From: Litoditis marina
Lineage: Eukaryota; Nematoda; Chromadorea; Rhabditida; Rhabditidae
Length of the DNA: 64,000 nucleotides
Direction of reading: 5' to 3'
NCBI GenBank assembly: GCA_964036275.1
Contig: OZ038436.1
Coordinates: 17,511,904-17,575,903 of the forward strand
The notes beneath the pieces are model-generated. The model worked only from the letters and a program-made list of their open reading frames with translations, did no database searches and was not told the origin of the DNA. The translations under genes and the position numbers were made by a program. The first letter of the stretch is position 1. Every line of letters begins with the position of its first letter. Below, piece after piece: positions 1 to 11,102 of this stretch.

Positions 1-191
1 CGTTTAATAATCGTTACAAAAAAAAACAAACAAGCGTAATCTTTTTCCATCTAGTATTGAACGTGCCAAATTGACCTAAAACAAAGTATTATTAGCTGAT
101 ATGTGTTCGCAATCTATCTGGGCTGCATTGCGATTGGGTTTGCGTGTCACATTTGATCTTCACTGAGCTTCACGTTACACGTGAGCTCATA

Positions 192-374
192 ATGGCCAAG
201 TTAACTAGTATCGGAATGATAGTTCGGAAAACTGTAGATTGTGTTGGAATAATCGTGAAATCTCAATGTGACTTCACGTATCACACGTGATTTTACGTGC
301 AGTTTCACATGAACTAGTAACGGTCAAGTTAACAAGTGTCTGAATTGTAGTTCGGAAGGAATAATTGTAGAATC
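192..374. repeat. Imperfect direct duplication, two units
   Basis: Two stretches, about 192-263 and 320-374, share the order GGYCAAGTTAAC, an ATTGTAG/ATGATAG-like block, AGTTCGGAA, then an AATAATYGT..AATCT block. The second unit is shorter by internal deletion. The DNA between and around them is rich in TCACGTGA-type words. No coding capacity is seen. Confidence 0.5.
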
Positions 375-3101
375 TGCTGTTCCCAGCCGTCTTGGGCTGG
401 TAGGAAAGGGGGGAGGCGGGCCAAAATGAATGGACACCGCGAGATCGCATTGTTTACCTGGTCACTACACGAGAGAGAATGCGAAATCGAGAGACGCAGA
501 CGATAAAGACAATAACCGAGTGTGACGGGCACTATAGGGGAAGACTGCGTATGAGAGCGTTTGGAGGCAGTTAAGTTTGTTCTGTAGTTTGGTCAAAAAA
601 GAAAGGACGAGAATGATTACAAAGCTCAAATTATGTGAGAAGAGAGTGAGTGTACTGTTGGATTGGAGTACTATGTAGTACATCGCACATGCAATCAAAC
701 TTCCCCTTTACCTTTGTCTTTGTGTGCTTTGCTTCTCGAACGTGGGAAAGATGGCTATTGATTTCTCTGAAATTGCACAGCTGTCAATAAGATACGCATA
801 TTCTAATCGTTCAACCAGCTGGATCTAGATATCAGTTACACAGGTGTTGGGGGATATAGACAGGGCATTTGTCTATCGGCAAGTTTCGATTTATAGCTGG
901 GTTCGGTTGTTAGACAAATCAGTCTGAGTGGAATTCCGAACTTTCCTATCCAAAGCTGTTACCGGAAAGACCAAAACTGAACTTCACGTGTTCACTGCTG
1001 ATTGACTAAATTTGTCTGATACATAAATCCATAATGCATGCTAGTTTGTCTCGTGCGACTCGCCTGAGGTTTTCCGCTGCATTTTCAGTTTCTACCATTC
1101 CATAGATATAATCTGGTATAGAAAACCCATAGTTCATAAAAATCTTCAAGTCACTTCGCAATCTTTTGGTTCGGTCTAAGTAGTGTCGCCCAAGCAGTCT
1201 TCAGTCGTTTGAAAAAGTTTCAGCCAACTTGTTTCCAGTCCGCCTCCTCATTGAAGTGTCTTTGTGATGACTGGGGTAGACTGGGAGAGAATAGGTAGAC
1301 GATGATGGAAGGTCGAGTGCCAAACCAAACTATCCAACCACTGCTGGACAGGAATGTGTCTGGCATTGAAGAACACTGTCCGTTTAGAAAATATTGTAAA
1401 CATGTACGTATTTTTCATAGAAAACATTGGTTTTCAAAAACTGTGTCCGTCAAAATGACATAGCAAAGATGAGTAAGAATTTACAAAACTCATAACTATC
1501 TGTTGTTTACCTCGACTCGAAGTTTCCTTGGCACACTGTCAGAAACTCTGTGGCAATGAAGAGATCAGCGCGGCTTGAATGAGTGAACATTTGGTGATGT
1601 TTGATCACGTGATGGTTCCGTGTAGTTATGTTGTAGTATAACATGTTTTTTCATCCACGAATCCGTGTATTTGACCACCGTAGATGTTTTGTCACTCGTT
1701 TTTTCCGTCGATTTCAAGTGTGCGGCATCGACGTGTGCGTTGCGCGGCCCGAGTAGAGGAGGCACCGGTTTGCGTTGTCCCGCGTTTGTTTTAGTTCGCG
1801 CGCGGGTGTGAATACGGCTGTAATCTAGCCGGCATCCTGCCGTCAACACGCGGTTGACGGACGGACGGACGTGAAATCGGAACCGGACACCGGAACAACA
1901 CGGAACTAGCGGACACCCTACAACATAACCTGAGGACACGGTGGATTACAATTCTCTGTACCAGTTAATTCCTTCGAAATAAACTAAATGGAGTGACCTT
2001 GATTGGTTTTGAATCTCGATTACAATTGCAAAAAGGTGCTGTTCTCGTACCTTGAAAAATGACACTGTTCATTTGTTTTTATTTTCACTTTCGAAACTTA
2101 GATAAAATTATATATTTTGGCAACTATTCTAGTTCGAAGTTGAAATAAACGTATAAATGAAAACGTATAAATGAAATAACCTCAGTTGTGCTCTTAGAAA
2201 TATAAATTTTCCATTTTTCTGCTGTCTGGGCTGTCACCGAGTGTGTCCTTTTTGCGTCCATATTTGCAACTAAAAAACGTGCGAATCGGCGACCGAGACG
2301 GACAATGGAACAATTGAACAACTAGAATTTCAGACCCCGGAGACACACAGTTGTTATAGGAGTCTTAAAACATGCCAATACACATTAATGTTATAGAGTT
2401 ATACAAACTATTATGTGCTTGTATGAACAAGCTTGTATAGATGCGTTCCTACATTTTTTGAATGAAAATGATAAAACCTTGTGGAAAGTGAGGATAGGCA
2501 CCTCAAACTGAAAGGAAACAAAACAAAAATCAAGAAACGAACATGTATATACTACGTGAACTATGAAGGAATGTATGAGACGGTAAATAGACTTGGGAAC
2601 ATTCTGAAAAACACAATGTACGCAAATGTTTGGTAGTCAGGAACGTGCTATAGGCAGATCCTAATGTTTTTGCAGGCGACAATTTAAAATTAGTTTCCAG
2701 TATTCCACCACAACTAAATCCGATGACATATGCGTGAGAGTTTTTGCGCGGAAAACAACACTCCCCTACAACAACAATTATTTCTTGTTCAACAAAACCA
2801 ATTACACGTGGGAAAACAGAAAATCTAAACCACAGCAGCGAAACATCGATGTTTTCGCTTACGTCGACTGCAATACAAGAGGATTATGTGTAGAAAGAGG
2901 GAAGTAAATTGTGGAGAAGACTGAATTTATCAGAATTTCTCAAATTGAAATGTAACTGTTCCTGGTGATTCACTTCGTAGCAGTTGCGCGAGTGACACAA
3001 TTTTTTTGTAGTTTGCTTTTGATACATGACATAATTTACGACCAAAAAGCCACGGGATCAATCAGCAAACACATCTCGACAGGTTAAGTTATAAATTGTA
3101 G

Positions 3102-3226
3102 GCTTGAAGCGGGACGATTATGTGGACCAATCCCGTGTCAACGGTCCTTTAAACTGCAATTAAAAAATGTATTGCAGTTTAAAAGACTGAAGCGTTGGGA
3201 CCACATAATCGTCCTTCTTTGAGGCT
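3102..3226. repeat. Foldback element (inverted repeat)
   Basis: The outer arms GGGACGATTATGTGG (from 3111) and CCACATAATCGTCC (to about 3214) are inverted. Inside them TTTAAACTGCAAT and ATTGCAGTTTAAA form a second, central hairpin. The whole unit of about 125 bp could fold on itself, which resembles a non-autonomous MITE or foldback element. No second copy was noticed in the window. Confidence 0.6.
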
Positions 3227-4826
3227 TCTCCGTGAAAAAACGAACGTATGTAAGCTTTTCTGTTACGCGTTAACTGTGTTCGCAATTCACAGGCGAACGT
3301 GAGAATAATTATACTAGCAGAACCAGAAGTTATCCATTCATCTGAGATTCGAAAATAGTATATCTGGAGACAATAATACAGTTCGGGCCACTTAATAGCA
3401 GTGCGCTAGTGGGTGTTATTGTGAGAGAGCGGGCGAGAAAGGAATTCACCGTCCGGGACCTTAATAGCTCCATGTTTATGGGGAAATATCTTTCCCGTTC
3501 CACCACTCACTCAACTACGTTAGGGAAGTTTATGAAAAAATCACCATGATTACAAATCTATAACTCACGAGATAATTTCGTGAACAATATCTCTCAAAAT
3601 GCGGATGAGATTGTAGTAATACTCAAACTTTTTATTTGTGCGTAAAATCATTCTATTCTATAAATACGGGAATAACGTCGATGAGGTACTATTGGCCTAC
3701 TGGCTACTAGCGACCTACTGGCGAAAAACAAGCTCATCTTGTGAAACCTGCGCCCGTTCCAAGCTGTAGGCAACAATCAAAACGTTAAATGGAACCGTGA
3801 TGGACCCAATTAAATACCTGCTATACCTTCATCCTTCCAAACATAGAAAATGTTCATGTTCTTGACCAACAATCACAATTTTCAATCTTTATTGAATCGT
3901 ACCAGTAAAAAATAACCAGCATAACTGAATGTGTCGGAAAAGTATAATGAACGTACACTGCAATGTTTGCAGTTAATGAATAGACACTGTTGTATGTAAC
4001 CTATGAATGTTAATCCTCATTTCAGAAGCAGAAAAAGATATATTAATAGCTAACGTGCGTAACATCTATTATAAAAAAGTTATAAAGAGTAAAGTACGTG
4101 TCAATGAAAATATACAAATATAAGTATGTTCTATCAAATAGTATACTCTTCAAAAATACCAATGTGCCCGATATGAGCGGAAACAATGTTGATCAATAAA
4201 TCAATGTAAGATTTCCACGCATCTTACACAGAATACCGGAAAAGTATTATGAAACCTACAATGAACTGTACGAAAAAGATTCAAATCAATTGTTTTCTAT
4301 TTTCCTTACGGTTTCAACCCCCACACGTTAAGTTGAAGTGATTCACAAGGGTGAAGATTTCTCTGAATTGTTTAACGTGAGATTCAAACTTCTCTCTTCA
4401 ACCTACACAAAACTTCAGTTCAAACAGCCATTAGTAACCAGATAACTTTCTATACTTATCCGTTTTCCTGTGTGCTAGCACAAAGGTTATGTAGAGAAAA
4501 CTAGCTGCTTGAACTGTGTTCACGTTAGCGCTCACCCCGTGTTAGTGAGTTGCACTGAAACAACAACTATCGAAGCATCTAGATTATTTTGAAGTTACAC
4601 GAAAATGTTTCACATTTCGAAAAGCAAATTATGGAAGCGCATCAGATGAGTCTCAACCATTTGAAACAACTTCTTCAGTTACCACACTACTGATGGGGAC
4701 AAAACTATTTTTGTATGAGCTACGACCTCATATAGCGTCGCAAAACGTTGACGTGTCAAATTCGAAGCAACGAAAGTTCGGAGACTAATCAAAACCGGAC
4801 TTGTGAACAATAATACAGTGAACAAA

Positions 4827-7800
4827 TCAAACAATCTCGGCAAACCATTCCGCCAATTGTTTGTCGCACGCTGGATCAACGCTCACGATGTGGAGGTTCG
4901 GATAGATGAGAAAGTAGAAAAGACAGAAAATGATGAATCCGAAGAAGAATAGCATCTATAATTATTATAACGTTTTAACTACATTCTTAACGTTCTCACC
5001 GGGATATGCAACAAACAAGTTATGAGTTCATCCCCAATAATGTAAGTTAAAACAGATGATTTTACCAAATCAATAACGCGATTACATTGCGGGTGTTTAA
5101 TTCTACCTTTTCTGGCGCTCTTACTCCATTTCACAACGGCCAAGCTTAGCTCAGACAACTTTAACTTTTTCTTGTACCTGTGATATCCATTGAAATCGGT
5201 GCATTGTTGTCTTTGTGATGCTGAAGTCCATCAAATGCAACAGTCGCCAACCTGCAAACACATGGGTAGTTTTAACATGATATTTGTCTTATAGGTGAAA
5301 TATGTCATTATACTTGGCAGTCAAGAAGATTGATAACTCTGAAACTATTGTATATGAACCTACCATAACCGGGTGGTCTTAACTCCAAGGTACAGGGCGC
5401 TTCTCCATCGGACATTGTCACCGCCTGGTAGTCGGATCTATAAGAATAATATTCATATCTTACCACGTTGAAAATCGTTTCTATTTCATGAGAAAACCAT
5501 GAGAACTTTTCAAATCGTTACCACATCTAACAAGAGAGTTTTTTTGTTAATTGCTGTTAAAGACCCAGCAGAACTGGCCAGAAACGACTCTTATGGCTCT
5601 AACAATTCATGTAAAATATGGTTTAATCTCACTTTCCGTTTCGTAGAATAAGGTTTCCGTTTCCGTGGGCGACGTGTCGGCTTCCGTTCATCACATGACC
5701 AGCGTGCGTCTGTGAGATCAGTGAATGCGAGCTCTCGCTGGAAACACGAGCGATATTTTTTTTGTAAAATACGTAGATAATGACAAATAATATTAACGTT
5801 AATTTAAAATTGAAGTGATGTGGGAAAGTATCCTGCAGGTTTCAAACCCAAACTTGCATAAAGTAGTTCTTGTGAAAAGTTGACCCTCGTGGAAAGTATT
5901 GAAAATCTAACATGGAAAGTATGGAAAATCCAGGGAAAAAACAGAGATCTGGAGTGAAGTGTTTTACCAGCAATAAATACCCGTGTTTAACAACTCTACC
6001 TTTCTATTTTGATCTTCTGCCGCATGTATTTCACGAAAGCCAATTTGATCAGCGATAGGAACACAATCATGAAACACACCCCTGCAATTGGAGAACATGA
6101 TAATTACAAGACAAATTTATTCGACTAATCTTCCACTTTTGGAAGTGATGAACCTACTCACCTAAGTATATGTCCATAGCCTTTATGTAGCTGACTCGTG
6201 GCATCATTTCGTTGTACGAGAATATAAGAAAGGTTATCGCAAGAATAATTGAAATCATGTCCTGAAAAATCATTGTTGTACTTTGAGTATTTCGGAAAGC
6301 AGTTACATTCTCTGCAAGTTTGTTATACCAAATGTTTCATCAATGAATCGTAGTTTCTGCATTATTCACGTTTCTTGCCATAAAGAAGAGTCTGTGATCT
6401 ACGTCCAGACTTCATGACTACCTGAAACTCTGTCTCGCTCTCCATCCAAAGTGATACCCAGGATGTAATAACCACGGCGGTTGATGGAATAATCAACTGC
6501 AGGAAACAGAATCCTGACGCTCGTGAGAACACGAAACACACATAGAGACGGGAATAGTTACCTAGAATTTATGTATTGGCAGTGCAATGTTTGAGTTATG
6601 AATTGGCCTTTTTTGTACACATTTCACGGTATTGACTCGTGTGATCAAACTACAATCAAATGTTGTTCTGATTTCGGAAAATAGGATTTTTGCTTTTAAA
6701 GCTTACTGTTTGTCTCATTTTCGTGTTTGGTCATCACATCCAATAATTACATAAATACGCAACCCAGCAGACAAACAAGTAAACAAGCAAACACAAGTGC
6801 GCTGAACCACATACCAGTCGCGTAGACCTCCATCTGACTAGTGACGTATGCCTCCTTGATTGTGAAGTCGGGCAGACGTATTTTCATCAACGTCAACGCA
6901 CTTCGCGATCCATGAGACCATTTGTAGAGAACTTGATCGGCTGTGTATCCATCTGAAAAACCTCTCATATTCTAATGATACGAACTTGATGCCAGCAGGT
7001 GAGAGAGTTCGCCTTTCAAAGATACGCAGAAGAAGGTTCCTTTACAGACTTGATGATACTGTTTTCCCAAACTTTCAACAAACCATGCAGTAAAAGAGTG
7101 TTCAGATGGAAATTAGACTTTTTCGTTGTAATATTTCTCGTTTTTGTAATTGACCTGAAGTCATAGAACATGTGAAATAACATCAGAATTATGTACTCTT
7201 CATTATCCCGTTAACAAATTCCGCCGTGTTCTACACGATTCATATGAATGAATCTGACTATCAGCATACAGAACACGTTTAGATCTCAAATTATGTGAAC
7301 ATCGAAAACTTACAGCTCTCAATTCCGAACTTGCAGAGCTGCTTGTCAAATGGGAATAGCGTGAGATCCATTGCTGGAAAATGAACGTGTGTATACCATT
7401 ATTACCATTAATTTTTTGAACGAGCTATTGTCACAAAAAAAACGAAAGCATTTGAAAGGTTTCATCCTGATGTTACATTGAATTCTAGCTAGAGACGAAA
7501 AAGTCTACAGTTTGCACTACATCTCAATCAAAATTTGCAAGTATGTTGTAACCATCAAACTCCAATCGTTTTATGAGGAAAAAATACCACAAAGTAGTAA
7601 ATTCACTCACTACATTCGCAAACTAAGGAAATTCGTCGGCTGTACAGCAATTTCCCGTTCTCTTCCAGTCTGAAACAGTGGAAGATCACGTATAGGAACC
7701 GCTCCAAACGTAGAAACATGAATAATTGAACATGTTCTTTGATACTGATGTGTTTACAGTTTGATCTGCATTTCAGCCGGTACAGTAACCATGTGAATCA

Positions 7801-10800
7801 TGTGATAGATGGACATCGAACTACAATTTCGAATTTCACACATTCAAATGAGTTCAAAATCCCAAATCTCCCTTTGTCTGCTCTTGGTCTGCGGGGCCAT
7901 GCAACCATAATTACCTGACGTAACTTTTTGGCCGAGCTTATTTTTGATGGATGGAAATATTGAGTTGTCTCGATTACTTACCGGAAACGACTTTACCAGG
8001 AACTCATTTCCAACTTCCTCCTCAACTTATATTATACAGCAGAAAAAACTTTTGCAATTATTTGCAGAAAGTACGAGAAATAGACTTTTTTCTGACGTGA
8101 ATTTGAATAGAAAGTTATGAGTACGTAGCTGGATGCAATTATCTCAAACGAGACAATATAAAAATAAACGTGTTGGAAAACGTGTACTTAGAGATGCTCA
8201 GAAAATTTCGCCGTTTCTCCATGTTTTCTTCAATTGTATATTCTGGTCACTGCTACAAATACACTCATTTACAGAATTGAAACTAATATTTCCAACCAAC
8301 GAACTGCATATGTTACCTGAGAAGTGAGCGATGCGAGATACTGTTTCTCTGCGGATTCTTCGACGCAATTGCATTGGGTACAAATGTGTCGGGGAACCAG
8401 AGAAAGTTGGTATAGCTCTCGTGGAGGGCCAGTCGAGTCTTGTTCTTGAACAGGGTTCGATTGAACTGCAGACGAGTGTCCTGCCACGACTCGCGGTAGA
8501 ACAACTCCAGGGCGTAGTCCTAAATTTTTTTTTGTAAAACCGTTTTCACAATCCTTTATAATGTTACAATATCGATAAAACGAAGACGAACTGGAAAACA
8601 CGGTTGGGATACATTTAATAGATGAGTTTGAATCTTGATTTGATTGAGAAGTAAAACTTCGGTATATGAGATTCTGGGCGGCAAGAAACTTGTTGAGTAG
8701 GTTATATATTTAGAACAGAAACGAAAAATAGACCTCACCATTGTTACTTCCGAGACTGCACGAATGTTGCTGACCACCACAGAAACCTCGACGGTAACTG
8801 ATTCTGGAAGTACAGTATTAAAAACCACACTCATTCAACATCTTTGCACTAGAAACGTACAATAATTCATGAAAATAATTCGATGTATATCCAAGTGATA
8901 TTTCACTGTATGACATCAGCGCTGAGAGTTTCGAAAAATCATCGTTGTCAACTTGTGCCTATTTGAGTTTCCCTGATTCGATCTCCAATTGAGTTTTATG
9001 TTCCAGAAATGTGGTCCTTTCACAAACCTCCATTATTATTCTCGGGGCATTGTCGATGGTCATATTTTATTCGGCGCAAAAACTGAAGGAAATCTCTGGT
9101 CTCTCTGAAATTATGAATATTAAGTGAGATCGACCGTGAACCTCAGGAAAAAGAAGAACACAACATAAAATGTATTTTTATTAGAACTTATCAATAGCTC
9201 AGTAGTAGTCATCCTACCAGATCATTGTGTCCAAAACAGAAACTATTCTTTTTAGTTTGAAATTATGGACGTGTTTGTTTTAGTGAAGCACAGAGCAATG
9301 TTGTGAAATCGTGTGAGCATAGATGTGAAAGGTAGTGAAAGTTTGCTAACTAATAGACGTGCGAAGCAAGCATACTACTGGACAAAATTGCGTAGAGACC
9401 GCCGAGTTACAAACGAGAATCAAGTTTTGTCAACATCGAATCAAAACGGAGAAAACACGAGAAAGTTGTATTAAGCGTTTTGAAACGATCCTCGTTTGTA
9501 ACTGCACTGGAGTTCATGCAAGATCAGCATGAGTTTTGATTGAAAGACGTGTGATGCAAGTGAATTAGATATGCACGTAATACGCTGGAACATATCAGAA
9601 TTGGAAAGGTTCCAATTGAAAAGTGCACAATTCTTGATGATGTTTCACGTTTTACGTGACTATCTTTGTTTGCTAGCACTCACCCGTACGAATTAACATC
9701 TCCGCTGGAAACAACAACTAATTAGCGTTATGTTTTGGTTCGAATTTCGAACTATTATTAATTTTAGAATGGTTGGTTTGAGAGATTAGCCTTATCGTGA
9801 AATATGTACCACAACCCTCCCCAATTTTTCTCAATTCAAGGCATCAAAAGGCTAGTGGTCCGCTATGGTCCGCATATCCTAGATCTGTTTTTCTTTCTCT
9901 GGTCTATGCTTTCTCGTTAATTCAAGCCCTTTCTATGAATAATAATACTATGTAAAAGGAGAATGTAAGAAAGAGTGATTGAAAACAAAAGTAATTTACG
10001 AGAAGTAAGTACCCCCCCCCCCCCTCCGAAATGTGTTAAAAGGGTTACCCTTGACTGAATACATTTCCACCTCCCATGTTGTTCTGCTGTTCTACTGGCT
10101 GACGATAGTAGTTACGCGCTGATGCACCACCACCTCTTCTTCTGTAACATTTATTCAACTTAATGGAAAACAAATTCATAGAGCGAAAAAATTGGAAATT
10201 AATCAACAACTGTGCGTTATAAATAAGTTCACCGACATCCTGAAAGCCTATACTACTGTTATTTGATGTTTTAACTTGAATGTGGGAAGTTAAAGTGTTC
10301 CCAATCCGATAACGCGGCACATATCCTAGATCTGTTTTTCTTTCTCCTGTTCATTTTTTACTTCTTACTGATAGCAACATTTACGACACACATCAGTTTT
10401 TGGTCTCTCACATTAGTCTTGTCTCTCAGTATCAGGTTTGTAATTTATTATTAAAACGGTGTAACGTACTTGTTGGACTTCGGTTCATGTACTGGTTCCT
10501 CGTCCTCTCCCATGCCCTCGTAGTAATAGTCCATACCCATCTCATCGATGGGATGCGAGTACCCTTGGTGTGTTCTTTGATGATGGTCCGCAGCCTGAGA
10601 AGATTATAACTCAATAGGTCATGATAACGTATAGTCTGTTCACGCGCGTGTAGATACTTGTAGTAAAATAGTTTTTGTTCACTTTTTTACCAATTGTTCA
10701 TCTTTTCTCTGTTCGAAAATCGACTGTTTAGCTCAGCGTCAACCACCCCTATTCGACAACATCGTTCACAGGGAATTTTGCGATTTCTGAGGAGATTTAT

Positions 10801-10956
10801 ATAGCGCAAATGATTTTTGCCAGGTAGGTATCTTCAAGAATTGAAACAACTCTAGGTAACGTGACTAGAACCGACCTGTTTCATAACAAAACCTCCAGAA
10901 GTGTTTCCTAGACATGCGTACGGGAGAAGACACAAAAATATCCACTTGTGCATCAT
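4827..10956 (-). CDS. exp-1: Cys-loop ligand-gated ion channel, EXP-1-like (predicted cation-selective GABA-type receptor)
   Basis: Exons in transcript order: 10876-10956, 10470-10594, 10049-10141, 9684-9704, 9028-9104, 8739-8803, 8317-8519, 7611-7669, 7314-7373, 6815-6952, 6422-6561, 6162-6261, 6000-6081, 5364-5437, 5178-5251, 5107-5149, 4827-4955; about 520 residues. Phase is continuous through 5364-5437. The start [20 protein letters not shown] is a signal peptide. It is followed by a Tyr/Asp/Glu/Arg-rich extension of roughly 70 residues, then the ligand-binding domain (WFPDTF loop). The Cys-loop [15 protein letters not shown] has the canonical 13-residue spacing. M1 is [21 protein letters not shown]2 is entered through SETEFQDM, and the M2-M3 linker is [11 protein letters not shown]. 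The last exon encodes M4 ([19 protein letters not shown]). Anion channels of this family carry PAR before M2. C. elegans EXP-1 carries ETE and conducts cations, so cation selectivity is inferred. The frame of the last three exons is tentative: one base does not reconcile at the final junction. Confidence 0.85.
9400..9505. repeat. Small inverted repeat in a channel-gene intron
   Basis: GTTACAAACGAG near 9404 and CTCGTTTGTAAC near 9490 are exact inverted copies inside the intron between channel exons 9684-9704 and 9028-9104. It is probably a short foldback element. No function is indicated. Confidence 0.4.
9874..10346. repeat. 26-bp exact direct repeat
   Basis: The same 26 bases, beginning ATATCCTAGATCTG and ending in a TTTTTCTTTCTC tract, occur at 9874-9899 and 10321-10346. 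They flank the channel exon 10049-10141 and a short poly-C tract near 10012-10024. This may be the trace of an insertion or a local duplication. Confidence 0.55.
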
Positions 10957-11027
10957 TGGGCACAAAACACCACTGAAATGTATAGTTTCTCATTTGTATG
11001 AAAACGTTAATGTTTGTTAACGTTAAA

Positions 11028-11102
11028 TTCACAAACGTACCCTCGTTGATTTCATCTTATACACAATGAATAAGATGAGACCAACGAGAATACGTTTGTG
11101 AA
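11028..11102. repeat. Short near-perfect inverted repeat
   Basis: The arms 11028-11060 and 11070-11102 (TTCACAAACGTA ... ATCTTAT / ATAAGAT ... TACGTTTGTGAA) are separated by about 9 bases. It could form a hairpin with a stem of about 33 bp. It lies just upstream of the channel gene start (10956) in that gene's direction, so either a mobile-element relic or a promoter-proximal structure is possible. Confidence 0.6.

Larger units (their letters stand above)
1..4826. other. Intergenic, AT-rich, no supported gene
   Basis: No multi-exon gene or domain motif could be assembled on either strand. The longest open frame (1565-1939, minus) has no recognisable motif and no plausible splice partners. 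The block carries an imperfect direct duplication near its left end and one foldback element near 3.1 kb, listed separately. The right end may include the 3' UTR of the minus-strand channel gene. Confidence 0.6.

Noticed and set aside
1565..1939. 124-codon minus-strand open frame
   Set aside because: No motif, no signal peptide, no neighbouring exons; composition is unremarkable.
8269..8601. 110-codon minus-strand frame starting [11 protein letters not shown]
   Set aside because: It overlaps channel exon 8317-8519 in the wrong frame; the frame with WFPDTF is the real one.
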